NCBI GenBank assembly: GCA_964036275.1
Contig: CAXIWQ010000197.1
Location: 1 to 64,000, forward strand
Origin: Litoditis marina
Taxonomy: Eukaryota; Nematoda; Chromadorea; Rhabditida; Rhabditidae
DNA: 64,000 nt
Reading direction: 5' to 3'
Below the pieces are notes generated by a model, which saw only the letters and a program-made list of their open reading frames with translations, was not told the origin of the DNA and did not search any database. Position numbers and translations under genes: made by a program. Of this stretch, positions 13,469 to 24,660 are shown one piece after another; the stretch's first letter is position 1; every line of letters starts with the position of its first letter.

Positions 13469-16400
13469 ATTTGGGGGTGTTTTTGGTTAGCACCGCCACT
13501 CAATTATTTCGGGACTGTTTCAACTTATGCTAATAAGATGAACATTTTGAGTTTCTACACATGAGAGAAGTTCAAAAATACCAAGTTTGAACACTAAATC
13601 CCACGTAGGGCGAAAATCGCAACTCCATTCACGTCAACTTGGGGGTGTTTTTGGTTAGCACGGCCACTCAATTATTTCGGGACTGTTTCAACTTATACAA
13701 ATAAGATGAACATTTTTAAGTTTCTACACATGAGAGGAGTTCAAAAATACCAAGTTTGAATACTAAATCTCACGTAGGGCGAAAATCGCAACTCCATTCA
13801 CGTCAACTTGGGGGTGTTTTTGGTTAGCACGGCCACTCAATTATTTCGGGACTGTTTCAACTTATGCAAATAAGATGAACATTTTTAAGTTTCTACACAT
13901 GAGAGAAGTTCAAAAATACCAAGTTTGAATACTAAATATCACGTAGGGCGAAAATCGCAACTCCATTGACGTCAATTTGGGGGTGTTTTTGGTTAGCACC
14001 GCCACTCAATTATTTCAGGACTGTTTCAACTTATGCTAATAAGATGAACATTTTTGAGTTTCTACACATGAGAGGAGTTCAAAAATACCAAGTTTGAACA
14101 CTAAATCTCACGTAGGGCAAAAATCGCAACTCCATTCACGTCAATTTGGGGGTGTTTTTGGTTAGCACCGCCACTCAATTATTTCGGGACTGTTTCAACT
14201 TATGCTAATAAGATGAACATTTTTGAGTTTCTACACATGAGAGAAGTTCAAAAATACCAAGTTTGAACACTAAATCCCACGTAGGGCGAAAATCGCAACT
14301 CCATTCACGTCAACTTGGGGGTGTTTTTGGTTAGCACGGCCACTCAATTATTTCGGGACTGTTTCAACTTATACAAATAAGATGAACATTTTTAAGTTTC
14401 TACACATGAGAGGAGTTCAAAAATACCAAGTTTGAATACTAAATCTCACGTAGGGCGAAAATCGCAACTCCATTCACGTCAACTTGGGGGTGTTTTTGGT
14501 TAGCACCGCCACTCAATTATTTCGGGACTGTTTCAACTTATGCAAATAAGATGAACATTTTTAAGTTTCTACACATGAGAGGAGTTCAAAAATACCAATT
14601 TTGAATACTAAATCCCACGTAGGGCGAAAATCGCAACTCCATTCACGTCAACTTGGGGGTGTTTTTGGTTAGCACGGCCACTCAATTATTTCGGGACTGT
14701 TTCAACTTATACAAATAAGATAAACATTTTTAAGTTTCTACACATGAGAGGAGTTCAAAAATACCAAGTTTGAATACCAAATCTCACGTAGGGCGAAAAT
14801 CGCAACTCCATTCACGTCAACTTGGGGGTGTTTTTGGTTAGCACGGCCACTCAATTATTTCGGGACTGTTTCAACTTATGCAAATAAGATGAAAATTTTT
14901 AAGTTTCTACACATGAGAGGAGTTCAAAAATACCAAGTTTGAAAACTAAATCTCACGTAGGGCGAAAATCGCAACTCCATTGACGTCAATTTGGGGGTGT
15001 TTTTGGTTAGCACCGCCACTCAATTATTTCGGGACTGTTTCAACTTATGCAAATAAGATGAACATTTTTAAGTTTCTACACATGAGAGGAGTTCAAAAAT
15101 ACCAAGTTTGAATACTAAATCCCACGTAGGGCGAAAATCGCAACTCCATTCACGTCAACTTGGGGGTGTTTTTGGTTAGCACGGCCACTCAATTATTTCG
15201 GGACTGTTTCAACTTATACAAATAAGATAAACATTTTTAAGTTTCTACACATGAGAGGAGTTCAAAAATACCAAGTTTGAATACCAAATCTCACGTAGGG
15301 CGAAAATCGCAACTCCATTCACGTCAACTTGGGGTGTTTTTGGTTAGCACGGCCACTCAATTATTTCGGGACTGTTTCAACTTATGCAAATAAGATGAAA
15401 ATTTTTAAGTTTCTACACATGAGAGGAGTTCAAAATACCAAGTTCGAAAACTAAATCTCACGTAGGGCGAAAATCGCAACTCCATTGACGTCAATTTGGG
15501 GGTGTTTTTGGTTAGCACGGCCACTCAATTATTTCGGGACTGTTTCAACTTATACAAATAAGATGAACATTTTTAAGTTTCTACACATGAGAGGAGTTCA
15601 AAAATACCAAGTTTGAATACTAAATATCACGTAGGGCGAAAATCGCAACTCCATTGACGTCAATTTGGGGGTGTTTTTGGTTAGCACCGCCACTCAATTA
15701 TTTCAGGACTGTTTCAATTTATGCTAATAAGATGAACATTTTTGAGTTTCTACACATGAGAGGAGTTCAAAAATACCAAGTTTGAACACTAAATCTCACG
15801 TAGGGCAAAATCGCAACTCCATTCACGTCAATTTGGGGGTGTTTTTGGTTAGCACCGCCACTCAATTATTTCGGGACTGTTTCAACTTATGCTAATAAGA
15901 TGAACATTTTTGAGTTTCTACACATGAGAGAAGTTCAAAAATACCAAGTTTGAACACTAAATCCCACGTAGGGCGAAAATCGCAACTCCATTCACGTCAA
16001 CTTGGGGGTGTTTTTGGTTAGCACGGCCACTCAATTATTTCGGGACTGTTTCAACTTATACAAATAAGATGAACATTTTTAAGTTTCTACACATGAGAGG
16101 AGTTCAAAAATACCAATTTTGAATACTAAATCTCACGTAGGGCGAAAATCGCAACTCCATTCACGTCAACTTGGGGGTGTTTTTGGTTAGCACCGCCACT
16201 CAATTATTTCGGGACTGTTTCAACTTATGCAAATAAGATGAACATTTTTAAGTTTCTACACATGAGAGGAGTTCAAAAATACCAAGTTTGAATACTAAAT
16301 CCCACGTAGGGCGAAAATCGCAACTCCATTCACGTCAACTTGGGGGTGTTTTTGGTTAGCACAGCCACTCAATTATTTCGGGACTGTTTCAACTTATACA

Positions 16401-16943
16401 AATAAGATAAACATTTTTAAGTTTCTACACATGAGAGGAGTTCAAAAATACCAAGTTTGAATACCAAATCTCACGTAGGGCGAAAATCGCAACTCCATTC
16501 ACGTCAACTTGGGGGTGTTTTTGGTTAGCACGGCCACTCAATTATTTCGGGACAGTTTCAACTTATGCAAATAAGATGAAAATTTTTAAGTTTCTACACA
16601 TGAGAGGAGTTCAAAAATACCAAGTTTGAATACTAAATCTCACGTAGGGCGAAAATCGCAACTCCATTGACGTCAATTTGGGGTGTTTTTGGTTAGCACC
16701 GCCACTCAATTATTTCGGGACTGTTTCAACTTATGCTAATAAGATGAACATTTTTAAGTTTCTACGCATGAGAGGAGTTCAAAAATACCAAGTTTGAACA
16801 CTAAATCCCACGTAGGGGGAAAATCGCAACTCCATTCACGTCAACTTGGGGGTGTTTTTGGTTAGCACCGCCACTCAATTATTTCGGGACTGTTTCAACT
16901 TATGCAACTGTGAAAACGCTTGCAACTTAAAGTACTGGAGAAA

Positions 16944-16980
16944 ATGCAGGCTTAAATACTGGTGTCGAATTAGCCTGCAT
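16944..16980. repeat. 9-bp inverted repeat inside the MITE-like element
   Basis: ATGCAGGCT at 16944-16952 is the exact reverse complement of AGCCTGCAT at 16972-16980, with a 19-nt loop. Confidence 0.85.
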
Positions 16981-17023
16981 CTCCTTATGAATTTCAGATA
17001 GTACAGGCGACATTTGACTGACC

Positions 17024-17072
17024 CCGGTATTTTAAGTTGCAAAGTTGGCGAGTCCGGTATTTTAAGTTGCAA
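17024..17072 (+). repeat. 30-bp-spaced direct repeat in the MITE-like element
   Basis: CCGGTATTTTAAGTTGCAA occurs at 17024-17042 and again at 17054-17072. A diverged inverted copy (TTGCAACTTAAAGTACTGG) at 16920-16938 forms part of the left terminal repeat. Repeated terminal motifs of this kind often serve as transposase binding sites, but that role is inference. Confidence 0.8.
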
Positions 17073-19619
17073 CGGTTTTTCAGAGAAATAAGATGAATAT
17101 TTTTAAGTTTCTACACATGAGAGGAGTTCAAAAATACCAAGTTTGAACACTAAATCTCACGTAGGGCAAAAATCGCAACTCCATTCACGTCAATTTGGGG
17201 GTGTTTTTGGTTAGCACCGCCACACAATTATTTCGGGACTGTTTCAACTTATGCTAATAAGATGAACATTTTTGAGTTTCTACACATGAGAGAAGTTCAA
17301 AAATAGCAAGTTTGAACACTAAATCCCACGTAGGGCGAAAATCGCAACTCCATTCACGTCAACTTGGGGATGTTTTTGGTTAGCACGGCCACTCAATTAT
17401 TTCGGGACTGTTTCAACTTATGCTAATAAGATGAACATTTTTTAGTTTCTACACATGAGAGGAGTTCAAAAATACCAAGTTTGAACACTAAATCCCACGT
17501 AGGGCGAAAATCGCAACTCTATTCACGTCAACTTGGGGGTGTTTTTGGTTAGCACGGCCACTCAATTATTTCGGGACTGTTTCAACTTATACAAATAAGA
17601 TAAACATTTTTAAGTTTCTACACATGAGAGGAGTTCAAAAATACCAAGTTTGAATACCAAATCTCACGTAGGGCGAAAATCGCAACTCCATTCACGTCAA
17701 CTTGGGGGTGTTTTTGGTTAGCACGGCCACTCAATTATTTCGGGACTGTTTCAACTTATGCAAATTAGATGAAAATTTTTAAGTTTCTACACATGAGAGG
17801 AGTTCAAAAATACCAAGTTTGAATACTAAATCTCACGTAGGGCGAAAATCGCAACTCCATTGACGTCAATTTGGGGGTGTTTTTGGTTAGCACCGCCACT
17901 CAATTATTTCGGGACTGTTTCAACTTATGCTAATAAGATGAACATTTTTAAGTTTCTACGCATGAGAGGAGTTCAAAAATACCAAGTTTGAACACTAAAT
18001 CCCACGTAGGGGGAAAATCGCAACTCCATTCACGTCAACTTGGGGGTGTTTTTGGTTAGCACGGCCACTCAATTATTTCGGGACTGTTTCAACTTATACA
18101 AATAAGATGAACATTTTTAAGTTTCTACACATGAGAGGAGTTCAAAAATACCAAGTTTGAATACTAAATCTCACGTAGGGCGAAAATCGCAACTCCATTC
18201 ACGTCAACTTGGGGGTGTTTTTGGTTAGCACGGCCACTGAATTATTTCGGGACTGTTTCAACTTATGCAAATAAGATGAACATTTTTAGGTTTATACACA
18301 TGAGAGGAGTTCAAAAATACCAAGTTTGAACACTAAATCTCACGTAGGGCAAAAATCGCAACTCCATTCACGTCAATTTGGGGGTGTTTTTGGTTAGCAC
18401 CGCCACTCAATTATTTCGGGACTGTTTCAACTTATGTTAATAAGATGAACATTTTTGAGTTTCTACACATGAGAGAAGTTCAAAAATACCAAGTTTGAAC
18501 ACTAAATCCCACGTAGGGCGAAAATCGCAACTCCATTCACGTCAACTTGGGGGTGTTTTTGGTTAGCACGGCCACTCAATTATTTCGGGACTGTTTCAAC
18601 TTATACAAACAAGATGAACATTTTTAAGTTTCTACACATGAGAGGAGTTCAAAAATACCAAGTTTGAATACTAAATCTCACGTAGGGCGAAAATCGCAAC
18701 TCCATTCACGTCAACTTGGGGGTGTTTTTGGTTAGCACCGCCACTCAATTATTTCGGGACTGTTTCAACTTATGCAAATAAGATGAACATTTTCAAGTTT
18801 CTACACATGAGAGGAGTTCAAAAATACCAAGTTTGAATACTAAATCCCACGTAGGGCGAAAATCGCAACTCCATTCACGTCAACTTGGGGGTGTTTTTGG
18901 TTATCACGGCCACTCAATTATTTCGGGACTGTTTAAACTTATACAAATAAGATGAACATTTTTAAGTTTCTACACATGAGAGGAGTTCAAAAATACCAAG
19001 TTTGAATACTAAATCTCACGTAGGGCGAAAATCGCAACTCCATTCACGTCAACTTGGGGGTGTTTTTGGTTAGCACGGCCACTCAATTATTTCGGGACTG
19101 TTTCAACTTATGCAAATAAGATGAACATTTTTAAGTTTATACACATGAGAGGAGTTCAAAAATACCAAGTTTGAATACTAAATCTCACGTAGGGCGAAAA
19201 TCGCAACTCCATTGACGTCAATTTGGGGGTGTTTTTGGTTAGCACCGCCACTCAATTATTTCAGGACTGTTTCAACTTATGCTAATAAGATGAACATTTT
19301 TGAGTTTCTACACATGAGAGGAGTTCAAAAATACCAAGTTTGAACACTAAATCTCACGTAGGGCAAAAATCGCAACTCCATTCACGTCAATTTGGGGGTG
19401 TTTTTGGTTAGCACCGCCACTCAATTATTTCGGGACTGTTTCAACTTATGCTAATAAGATGAACATTTTTGAGTTTCTACACATGAGGGGAGTTCAAAAA
19501 TACCAAGTTTGAACACTAAATCTCACGTAGGGCAAAAATCGCAACTCCATTCACGTCAATTTGGGGGTGTTTTTGGTTAGCACCGCCACTCAATTATTTC
19601 GGGACTGTTTCAACTTATG

Positions 19620-21310
19620 CAAATAAGATGAACATTTTTAAGTTTCTACACATGAGAGGAGTTCAAAAATACCAAGTTTGAATACTAAATCCCACGTAGG
19701 GCGAAAATCGCAACTCCATTCACGTCAACTTGGGGGTGTTTTTGGTTAGCACCGCCACTCAATTATTTCGGGACTGTTTCAACTTATGCTAATAAGACGA
19801 ACATTTTTGAGTTTCTACACATGAGGGGAGTTCAAAAATACCAAGTTTGAACACTAAATCTCACGTAGGGCAAAAATCGCAACTCCATTCACGTCAACTT
19901 GGGGGTGTTTTTGGTTAGCACCGCCACTCAATTATTTCGGGACTGTTTCAACTTATGCAAATAAGATGAACATTTTTGAGTTTCTACACATGAGAGAAGT
20001 TCAAAAATACCAAGTTTGAACACTAAATCCCACGTAGGGCGAAAATCGCAACTCCATTCTCGTCAACTTGGGGGTGTTTTTGGTTAGCACCGCCACTCAA
20101 TTATTTCGGGACTGTTTCAACTTATACAAATAAGATGAACATTTTTAAGTTTCTACACATGAGAGGAGTTCAAAAATACCAAGTTTGAATACTAAATCTC
20201 ACGTAGGGCGAAAATCGCAACTCCATTGACGTCAATTTGGGGGTGTTTTTATTTAGCACCGCCACTCAATTATTTCAGGACTGTTTCAACTTATGCTAAT
20301 AAGATGAACATTTTTGAGTTTCTACACATGAGAGGAGTTCAAAAATACCAAGTTTGAACACTAAATCTCACGTAGAGCAAAAATCGCAACTCCATTCACG
20401 TCAATTTGGGGGTGTTTTTGGTTAGCACCGCCACTCAATTATTTCGGGACTGTTTCAACTTATGCAAATAAGATGAACATTTTTAAGTTTCTACACATGA
20501 GAGGAGTTCAAAAATACCAAGTTTGAATACTAAATCCCACGTAGGGCGAAAATCGCAACTCCATTCACGTCAACTTGGGGGTGTTTTTGGTTAGCACCGC
20601 CACTCAATTATTTCGGGACTGTTTCAACTTATGCTAATAAGACGAACATTTTTGAGTTTCTACACATGAGGGGAGTTCAAAAATACCAAGTTTGAACACT
20701 AAATCTCACGTAGGGCAAAAATCGCAACTCCATTCACGTCAACTTGGGGGTGTTTTTGGTTAGCACCGCCACTCAATTATTTCGGGACTGTTTCAACTTA
20801 TGCAAATAAGATGAACATTTTTGAGTTTCTACACATGAGAGAAGTTCAAAAATACCAAGTTTGAACACTAAATCCCACGTAGGGCGAAAATCGCAACTCC
20901 ATTCACGTCAACTTGGGGGTGTTTTTGGTTAGCACCGCCACTCAATTAATTCGGGACTGTTTCAACTTATACAAATAAGATGAACATTTTTAAGTTTCTA
21001 CACATGAGAGGAGTTCAAAAATACCAAGTTTGAATACTAAATCTCACGTAGGGCGAAAATCGCAACTCCATTGACGTCAATTTGGGGGTGTTTTTATTTA
21101 GCACCGCCACTCAATTATTTCAGGACTGTTTCAACTTATGCTAATAAGATGAACATTTTTGAGTTTCTACACATGAGAGGAGTTCAAAAATACCAAGTTT
21201 GAACACTAAATCTCACGTAGAGCAAAAATCGCAACTCCATTCACGTCAATTTGGGGGTGTTTTTGGTTAGCACCGCCACTCAATTATTTCGGGACTGTTT
21301 CAACTTATGC
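19620..21310 (+). repeat. Tandem duplication of a 5-monomer block (845 bp)
   Basis: The rare variants TTTTTATTTAGCACC (near 20246 and 21091) and CACGTAGAGC (near 20369 and 21214) recur 845 bp apart, which is five monomers of 169 bp. Confidence 0.75.
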
Positions 21311-22404
21311 TAATAAGATGAACATTTTTGAGTTTCTACACATGAGGGGAGTTCAAAAATACCAAGTTTGAACACTAAATCTCACGTAGGGCAAAAATCG
21401 CAACTCCATTTACGTCAATTTGGGGGTGTTTTTGGTTAGCACCGCCACTCAATTATTTCGGGACTGTTTCAACTTATGCTAATAAGATGAACATTTTTAA
21501 GTTTCTACACATGAGAGGAGTTCAAAAATACCAAGTTTGAACACTAAATCTCACGTAGGGCGAAAATCGCAACTCCATTCACGTCAACTTGGGGGTGTTT
21601 TTGGTTAGCACCGCCACTCAATTATTTCGGGACTGTTTCAACTTATGCAAATAAGATGAACATTTTTAAGTTTCTACACATGAGAGGAGTTCAAAAATAC
21701 CAAGTTTGAATACTAAATCCCACGTAGGGCGAAAATCGCAACTCCATTCACGTCAACTTGGGGGTGTTTTTGGTTAGCACCGCCACTCAATTATTTCGGG
21801 ACTGTTTCAACTTATGCTAATAAGACGAACATTTTTGAGTTTCTACACATGAGGGGAGTTCAAAAATACCAAGTTTGAACACTAAATCTCACGTAGGGCA
21901 AAAATCGCATCTCCATTCACGTCAACTTGGGGGTGTTTTTGGTTAGCACCGCCACTCAATTATTTCGGGACTGTTTCAACTTATGCAAATAAGATGAACA
22001 TTTTTGAGTTTCTACACATCAGAGAAGTTCAAAAATACCAAGTTTGAACACTAAATCCCACGTAGGGCGAAAATCGCAACTCCATTCACGTCAACTTGGG
22101 GGTGTTTTTGGTTAGCACCGCCACTCAATTATTTCGGGACTGTTTCAACTTATACAAATAAGATGAACATTTTTAAGTTTCTACACATGAGAGGAGTTCA
22201 AAAATACCAAGTTTGAATACTAAATCTCACGTAGGGCGAAAATCGCAACTCCATTCACGTTAACTTGGGGGTGTTTTTGGTTAGCACCGCCACTCAATTA
22301 TTTCGGGACTGTTTCAACTTATGCAAATAAGATGGACATTTTTAAGTTTCTACACATGAGAGGAGTTCAAAAATACCAAGTTTGAATACTAAATCTCACG
22401 TAGG

Positions 22405-22415
22405 GCGAAAATTGT
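22405..22415. other. Left junction, satellite A to satellite B
   Basis: The last A monomer runs normally through CACGTAGGGCGAAAA and then continues as TTGTCCAATTTTTGTCCCG, which is satellite B. The bases AAAAT are shared at the join, a short microhomology, since A continues AAAATCGC and B reads GATTGTCC. No target-site duplication or transposon end is visible. Confidence 0.85.
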
Positions 22416-23270
22416 CCAATTTTTGTCCCGAGGTAATGTTTTCAACATCCTTGAGGACAAAAGGTTGACAGATTGTCCAGTCCAGTTGGTTTCCTGAAGA
22501 CAAAAAGTAAACAGGTTGTCCAATTTTTGTCCCGAGGAAAGTTTTTCAATATCCTTGAGGACAAAAAGTGGACAGATTGTCCACTTTGTTTCTTGAAGAC
22601 AAAAAGTAAACAGGTTGTCCACTTTTTGTCCCGAGGTAATGTTTTCAACATCCTTGAGGACAAAAGGTGGACAGATTGTCCAGTTGGTTTCCTGAAGACA
22701 AAAAGTAAACAGGTTGTCCAATTTTTGTCCCGAGGAAATGTTTTCAACATCCTTGAGGACAAAAAGTGGACAGATTGTCCAATTTTTGTCCCGAGGTAAT
22801 GTTTTCAACATCCTTGAGGACAAAAGATGGACATATTGTCCAGTTGGTTTCCTGAAGACAAAAAGTAAACAGGTTGTCCAATTTTTGTCCCGAAGAAATG
22901 TTTTCAACATCCTTGGGGACAGAAAGTAGACAGATTGTCCAATTTTTGTCCCAAGGTAATGTTTTCAACATCTTTGAGGACAAAAGGTGGACAGATTGTC
23001 CAGTTGGTTTCCTGAAGACAAAAAGTGAACAGGTCGTCCAATTTTTGTCCCGAGGAAATGTTTTCAACATCCTTGAGGACAAAAGTGAACAGATTGTCCA
23101 ATTTTTGTCCCGAGGTAATGTTTTCAACATCCTTGAGGACAAAAGGTGGGCAGATTGTCCAGTCCAGTTGGTTTCCTGAAGACAAAAAATAAACAGGTTG
23201 TCCAATTTTTGTCCCGAGGAAAGTTTTTCAATATCCTTGAGGACAAAAAGTGGACAGATTGTCCAGTTTG
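22411..23270. repeat. Satellite B, first block
   Basis: About 860 bp of mixed 160-bp and 99-bp composites from the left junction to the first SINE. From about 22616 it is nearly identical to the block that starts at 28709. The two therefore belong to one duplicated unit, now separated by the inserted terminal-repeat element. Confidence 0.9.
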
Positions 23271-23279
23271 GCCGAGTGG
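23262..23279 (+). promoter_or_regulatory. Pol III A box of SINE copy 1, formed across the insertion junction
   Basis: TGGCCGAGTGG at 23269-23279 fits the tRNA A-box pattern TRGYNNANNNG. Its first two bases belong to the satellite B flank (GTCCAGTTTG also occurs in units without a SINE), so the SINE insertion completed the box. The matching B box, GGTTCGATCCC, is at 23318-23328. Confidence 0.65.
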
Positions 23280-23506
23280 TCAAGTGGTTAGCGTTCGGCT
23301 GTCGCTCCACAGACCTGGGTTCGATCCCCGCTCGCCGCGGTATCTGTCTGGCGGACCGCATGAGCTGGTTACAAAGCTCACCCATGCCTATCTCCACCAC
23401 TCTACGGACAGTCCTTCTACGGTTATTATATGATTTGTGTGTGATTATGTAATTTTCTCAATAAAGCACACGGCTGAAATAGTTGCCGTAAAAGATTATT
23501 ATTATA
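23271..23506 (+). mobile_element. tRNA-derived SINE, copy 1
   Basis: A 236-bp insert in a satellite B unit between GTCCAGTTTG and TTTCCTAAAG. The head is tRNA-like: A box at 23269-23279 and B box GGTTCGATCCC at 23318-23328, 38 bp apart. The body is not tRNA-related and has short hairpins (GCGGT/ACCGC, GAGCT/AGCTC, and ACGGC/GCCGT near the end). The 3' end has AATAAA at 23460-23465 and an ATT-repeat tail, typical of SINEs mobilised by a LINE. The 7-nt acceptor start of a tRNA is missing, so the copy is slightly 5'-truncated. Only TTG (23268-23270 and 23507-23509) could be a target duplication. The same flanks around all four copies show that later copies arose by satellite amplification. Confidence 0.85.
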
Positions 23507-24092
23507 TTGTTTCCTAAAGACAAAAAGTAAACAGGTTGTCCAATTTTTGTCCCGAGGAAATGTTTTCAACATCCTTGAGGACAAAAGGTGGACAGATTGT
23601 CCAGTTGGTTTCCTGAAGACAAAAATTAAACAAGTTGTCCAATTTTTGTCCCGAGGAAATGTTTTCAACATCCTTGAGGACAAAAAGTGGACAGATTGTC
23701 CAGTTTGTTTCTTGAAGACAAAAAGTAAACAGGTTGTCCACTTTTTGTCCCGAGGTAATGTTTTCAACATCCTTGAGGACAAAAGGTGGACAGATTGTCC
23801 AGTTGGTTTCCTGAAGACAAAAAGTAAACAGGTTGTCCAATTTTTGTCCCGAGGAAATGTTTTCAACATCCTTGAGGACAAAAAGTGGACAGATTGTCCA
23901 ATGTTTGTCCCGAGGTAATGTTTTCAACATCCTTGAGGACAAAAGATGGACAGATTGTCCAGTTGGTTTCCTGAAGACAAAAATTAAACAAGTTGTCCAA
24001 TTTTTGTCCCGAGGAAATGTTTTCAACATCCTTGAGGACAAAAAGTGGACAGATTGTCCAGTTTGTTTCTTGAAGACAAAAAGTAAACAGGT
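23507..24092. repeat. Satellite B, second block
   Basis: About 586 bp of satellite B between SINE copy 1 and the terminal-repeat element. It is cut inside a 38-bp unit after AAGTAAACAGGT. The unit resumes at 28705 with CAGGTTGTCC, so the original array was continuous. Confidence 0.9.
24088..24092 (+). repeat. Target-site duplication CAGGT (left)
   Basis: CAGGT directly precedes the element and matches CAGGT at 28705-28709. Removing the element and one CAGGT restores the usual satellite B reading AAACAGGTTGTCCACTTTTT, as seen intact near 23731. Confidence 0.9.
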
Positions 24093-24600
24093 TGTTCGGA
24101 ACTGGGTGTAGTTCCTATTCCCCCTTTATGCTCATTGCCACACGATTTCTCTAATGTTCATGATTCTCTATATCTTGACTAACGTTCACCAACATCTTGA
24201 CCCGATAGAAGGATCTCCCAGATAATACATGTATAGTGAATATGATCGAGTCCATAGAACATAACAATGTGGATAAGTCAGTCTTTATATCGCAATACAG
24301 AGTTATACAAATAATATAGGATGATAGAAAGGTGCGAGACTAAATACATAGGAGAGAGAGAGATAACAGATAACTAGTAGTGCCACATGGTTTGGGTAAG
24401 TTACGGATTACGGCTTGTTCTCGTCTACTTACGATTTGTGTTCTATTACGACTCAACCTTCCCAGACAGTCGCATTGAAGCGAAGTGATGCTTACTGCCA
24501 CGAGTTGGCGCGATTGCGTGGTACGTGCGCGTGAGTGATATGCTAATCCGCACTCTATGTTAAGCAGCGTACCACGTATTGAATATCGCAGTCTGCGATA
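24093..24600. repeat. Left terminal direct repeat (LTR-like) of the 4612-bp element
   Basis: Starts TGTTCGGAACTGGG and ends with the palindrome TATCGCAGTCTGCGATA. It contains a 9-bp inverted repeat, CGTGGTACG with CGTACCACG, in its last 100 bp and a short AG run near 24352. It is identical by eye over 508 bp to 28197-28704. Confidence 0.9.
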
Positions 24601-24660
24601 GCTCCCCGAGAGAGAGAAAGACGAAGAGAAGTTTCGCACTCTGCGAAAGCTCCCCAGCTT
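24584..24660. repeat. Tandem palindromes at the left-repeat/interior boundary
   Basis: The left terminal repeat ends in the perfect palindrome TATCGCAG-T-CTGCGATA (24584-24600), followed by GCTCCCC. About 50 bp on, a diverged copy TTCGCACTCTGCGAA is followed by AGCTCCCC. The second palindrome lies only in the interior, so the boundary holds two related hairpins where a primer-binding site would be expected. Confidence 0.75.

Larger units (their letters stand above)
16908..17085. mobile_element. 178-bp MITE-like element with terminal inverted repeats
   Basis: A non-satellite segment interrupts one satellite A monomer between TTATGCAA and AAATAAGATG. Its ends are imperfect inverted repeats of about 24 bp. 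The left end is CTGTGAAAACGC followed by TTGCAACTTAAA; the right end, read on the other strand, is CTCTGAAAAACC followed by GTTGCAACTTAAA. Inside are a perfect 9-bp hairpin (ATGCAGGCT at 16944, AGCCTGCAT at 16972) and a motif CCGGTATTTTAAGTTGCAA present twice directly (17024, 17054) and once inverted (16920). The flanks are compatible with a 2-bp AA duplication, but this is ambiguous in an A-rich site. There is no coding capacity. The superfamily is not recognised. Confidence 0.75.
1..22410 (+). repeat. Satellite A array, left arm (about 169-bp monomer, forward)
   Basis: Head-to-tail tandem array; the first monomers start at 1, 169 and 338, a period of 168-169 bp. By length there are about 130 copies. 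Landmarks in each unit are CTCACGTAGGGCGAAAATCG, GGTTAGCACCGCCACTCAAT, ACTGTTTCAACTTATGC and TTTCTACACATGAGAGGAG. Copies differ by a few percent by eye, mostly at recurring sites (GAATAC/GAACAC, GCGAAAA/GCAAAAA, CAACTT/CAATTT, CACCGCC/CACGGCC, GCTAATAAG/GCAAATAAG/TACAAATAAG, TTTAAG/TTTGAG). The only foreign DNA is the insertion at 16908-17085. No ORF of note occurs, so the array is non-coding. The window begins inside the array, so its left end is not seen. Confidence 0.97.

Noticed and set aside
16875..17072. 65-codon minus-strand ORF over the MITE-like element
   Set aside because: It spans satellite A and the inverted and direct repeats of the insertion; its repeated LQLKIP residues merely follow the 30-bp DNA repeat.
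1..22410. CRISPR array
   Set aside because: The regular spacing is a contiguous tandem repeat of 169 bp with no unique spacers, and the surroundings are eukaryotic.
23262..23335. A functional tRNA gene
   Set aside because: A and B boxes are present, but the 5' acceptor half is satellite DNA, no acceptor stem forms, and the sequence continues into a SINE body with AATAAA and an ATT tail.
23146..23452. ORFs of 84-95 codons across the SINE (also at 29241, 34825)
   Set aside because: They read through satellite B into the tRNA-derived SINE. The amino-acid sequence simply follows the tRNA-like head, and the Pol III boxes and ATT tail explain the DNA better.
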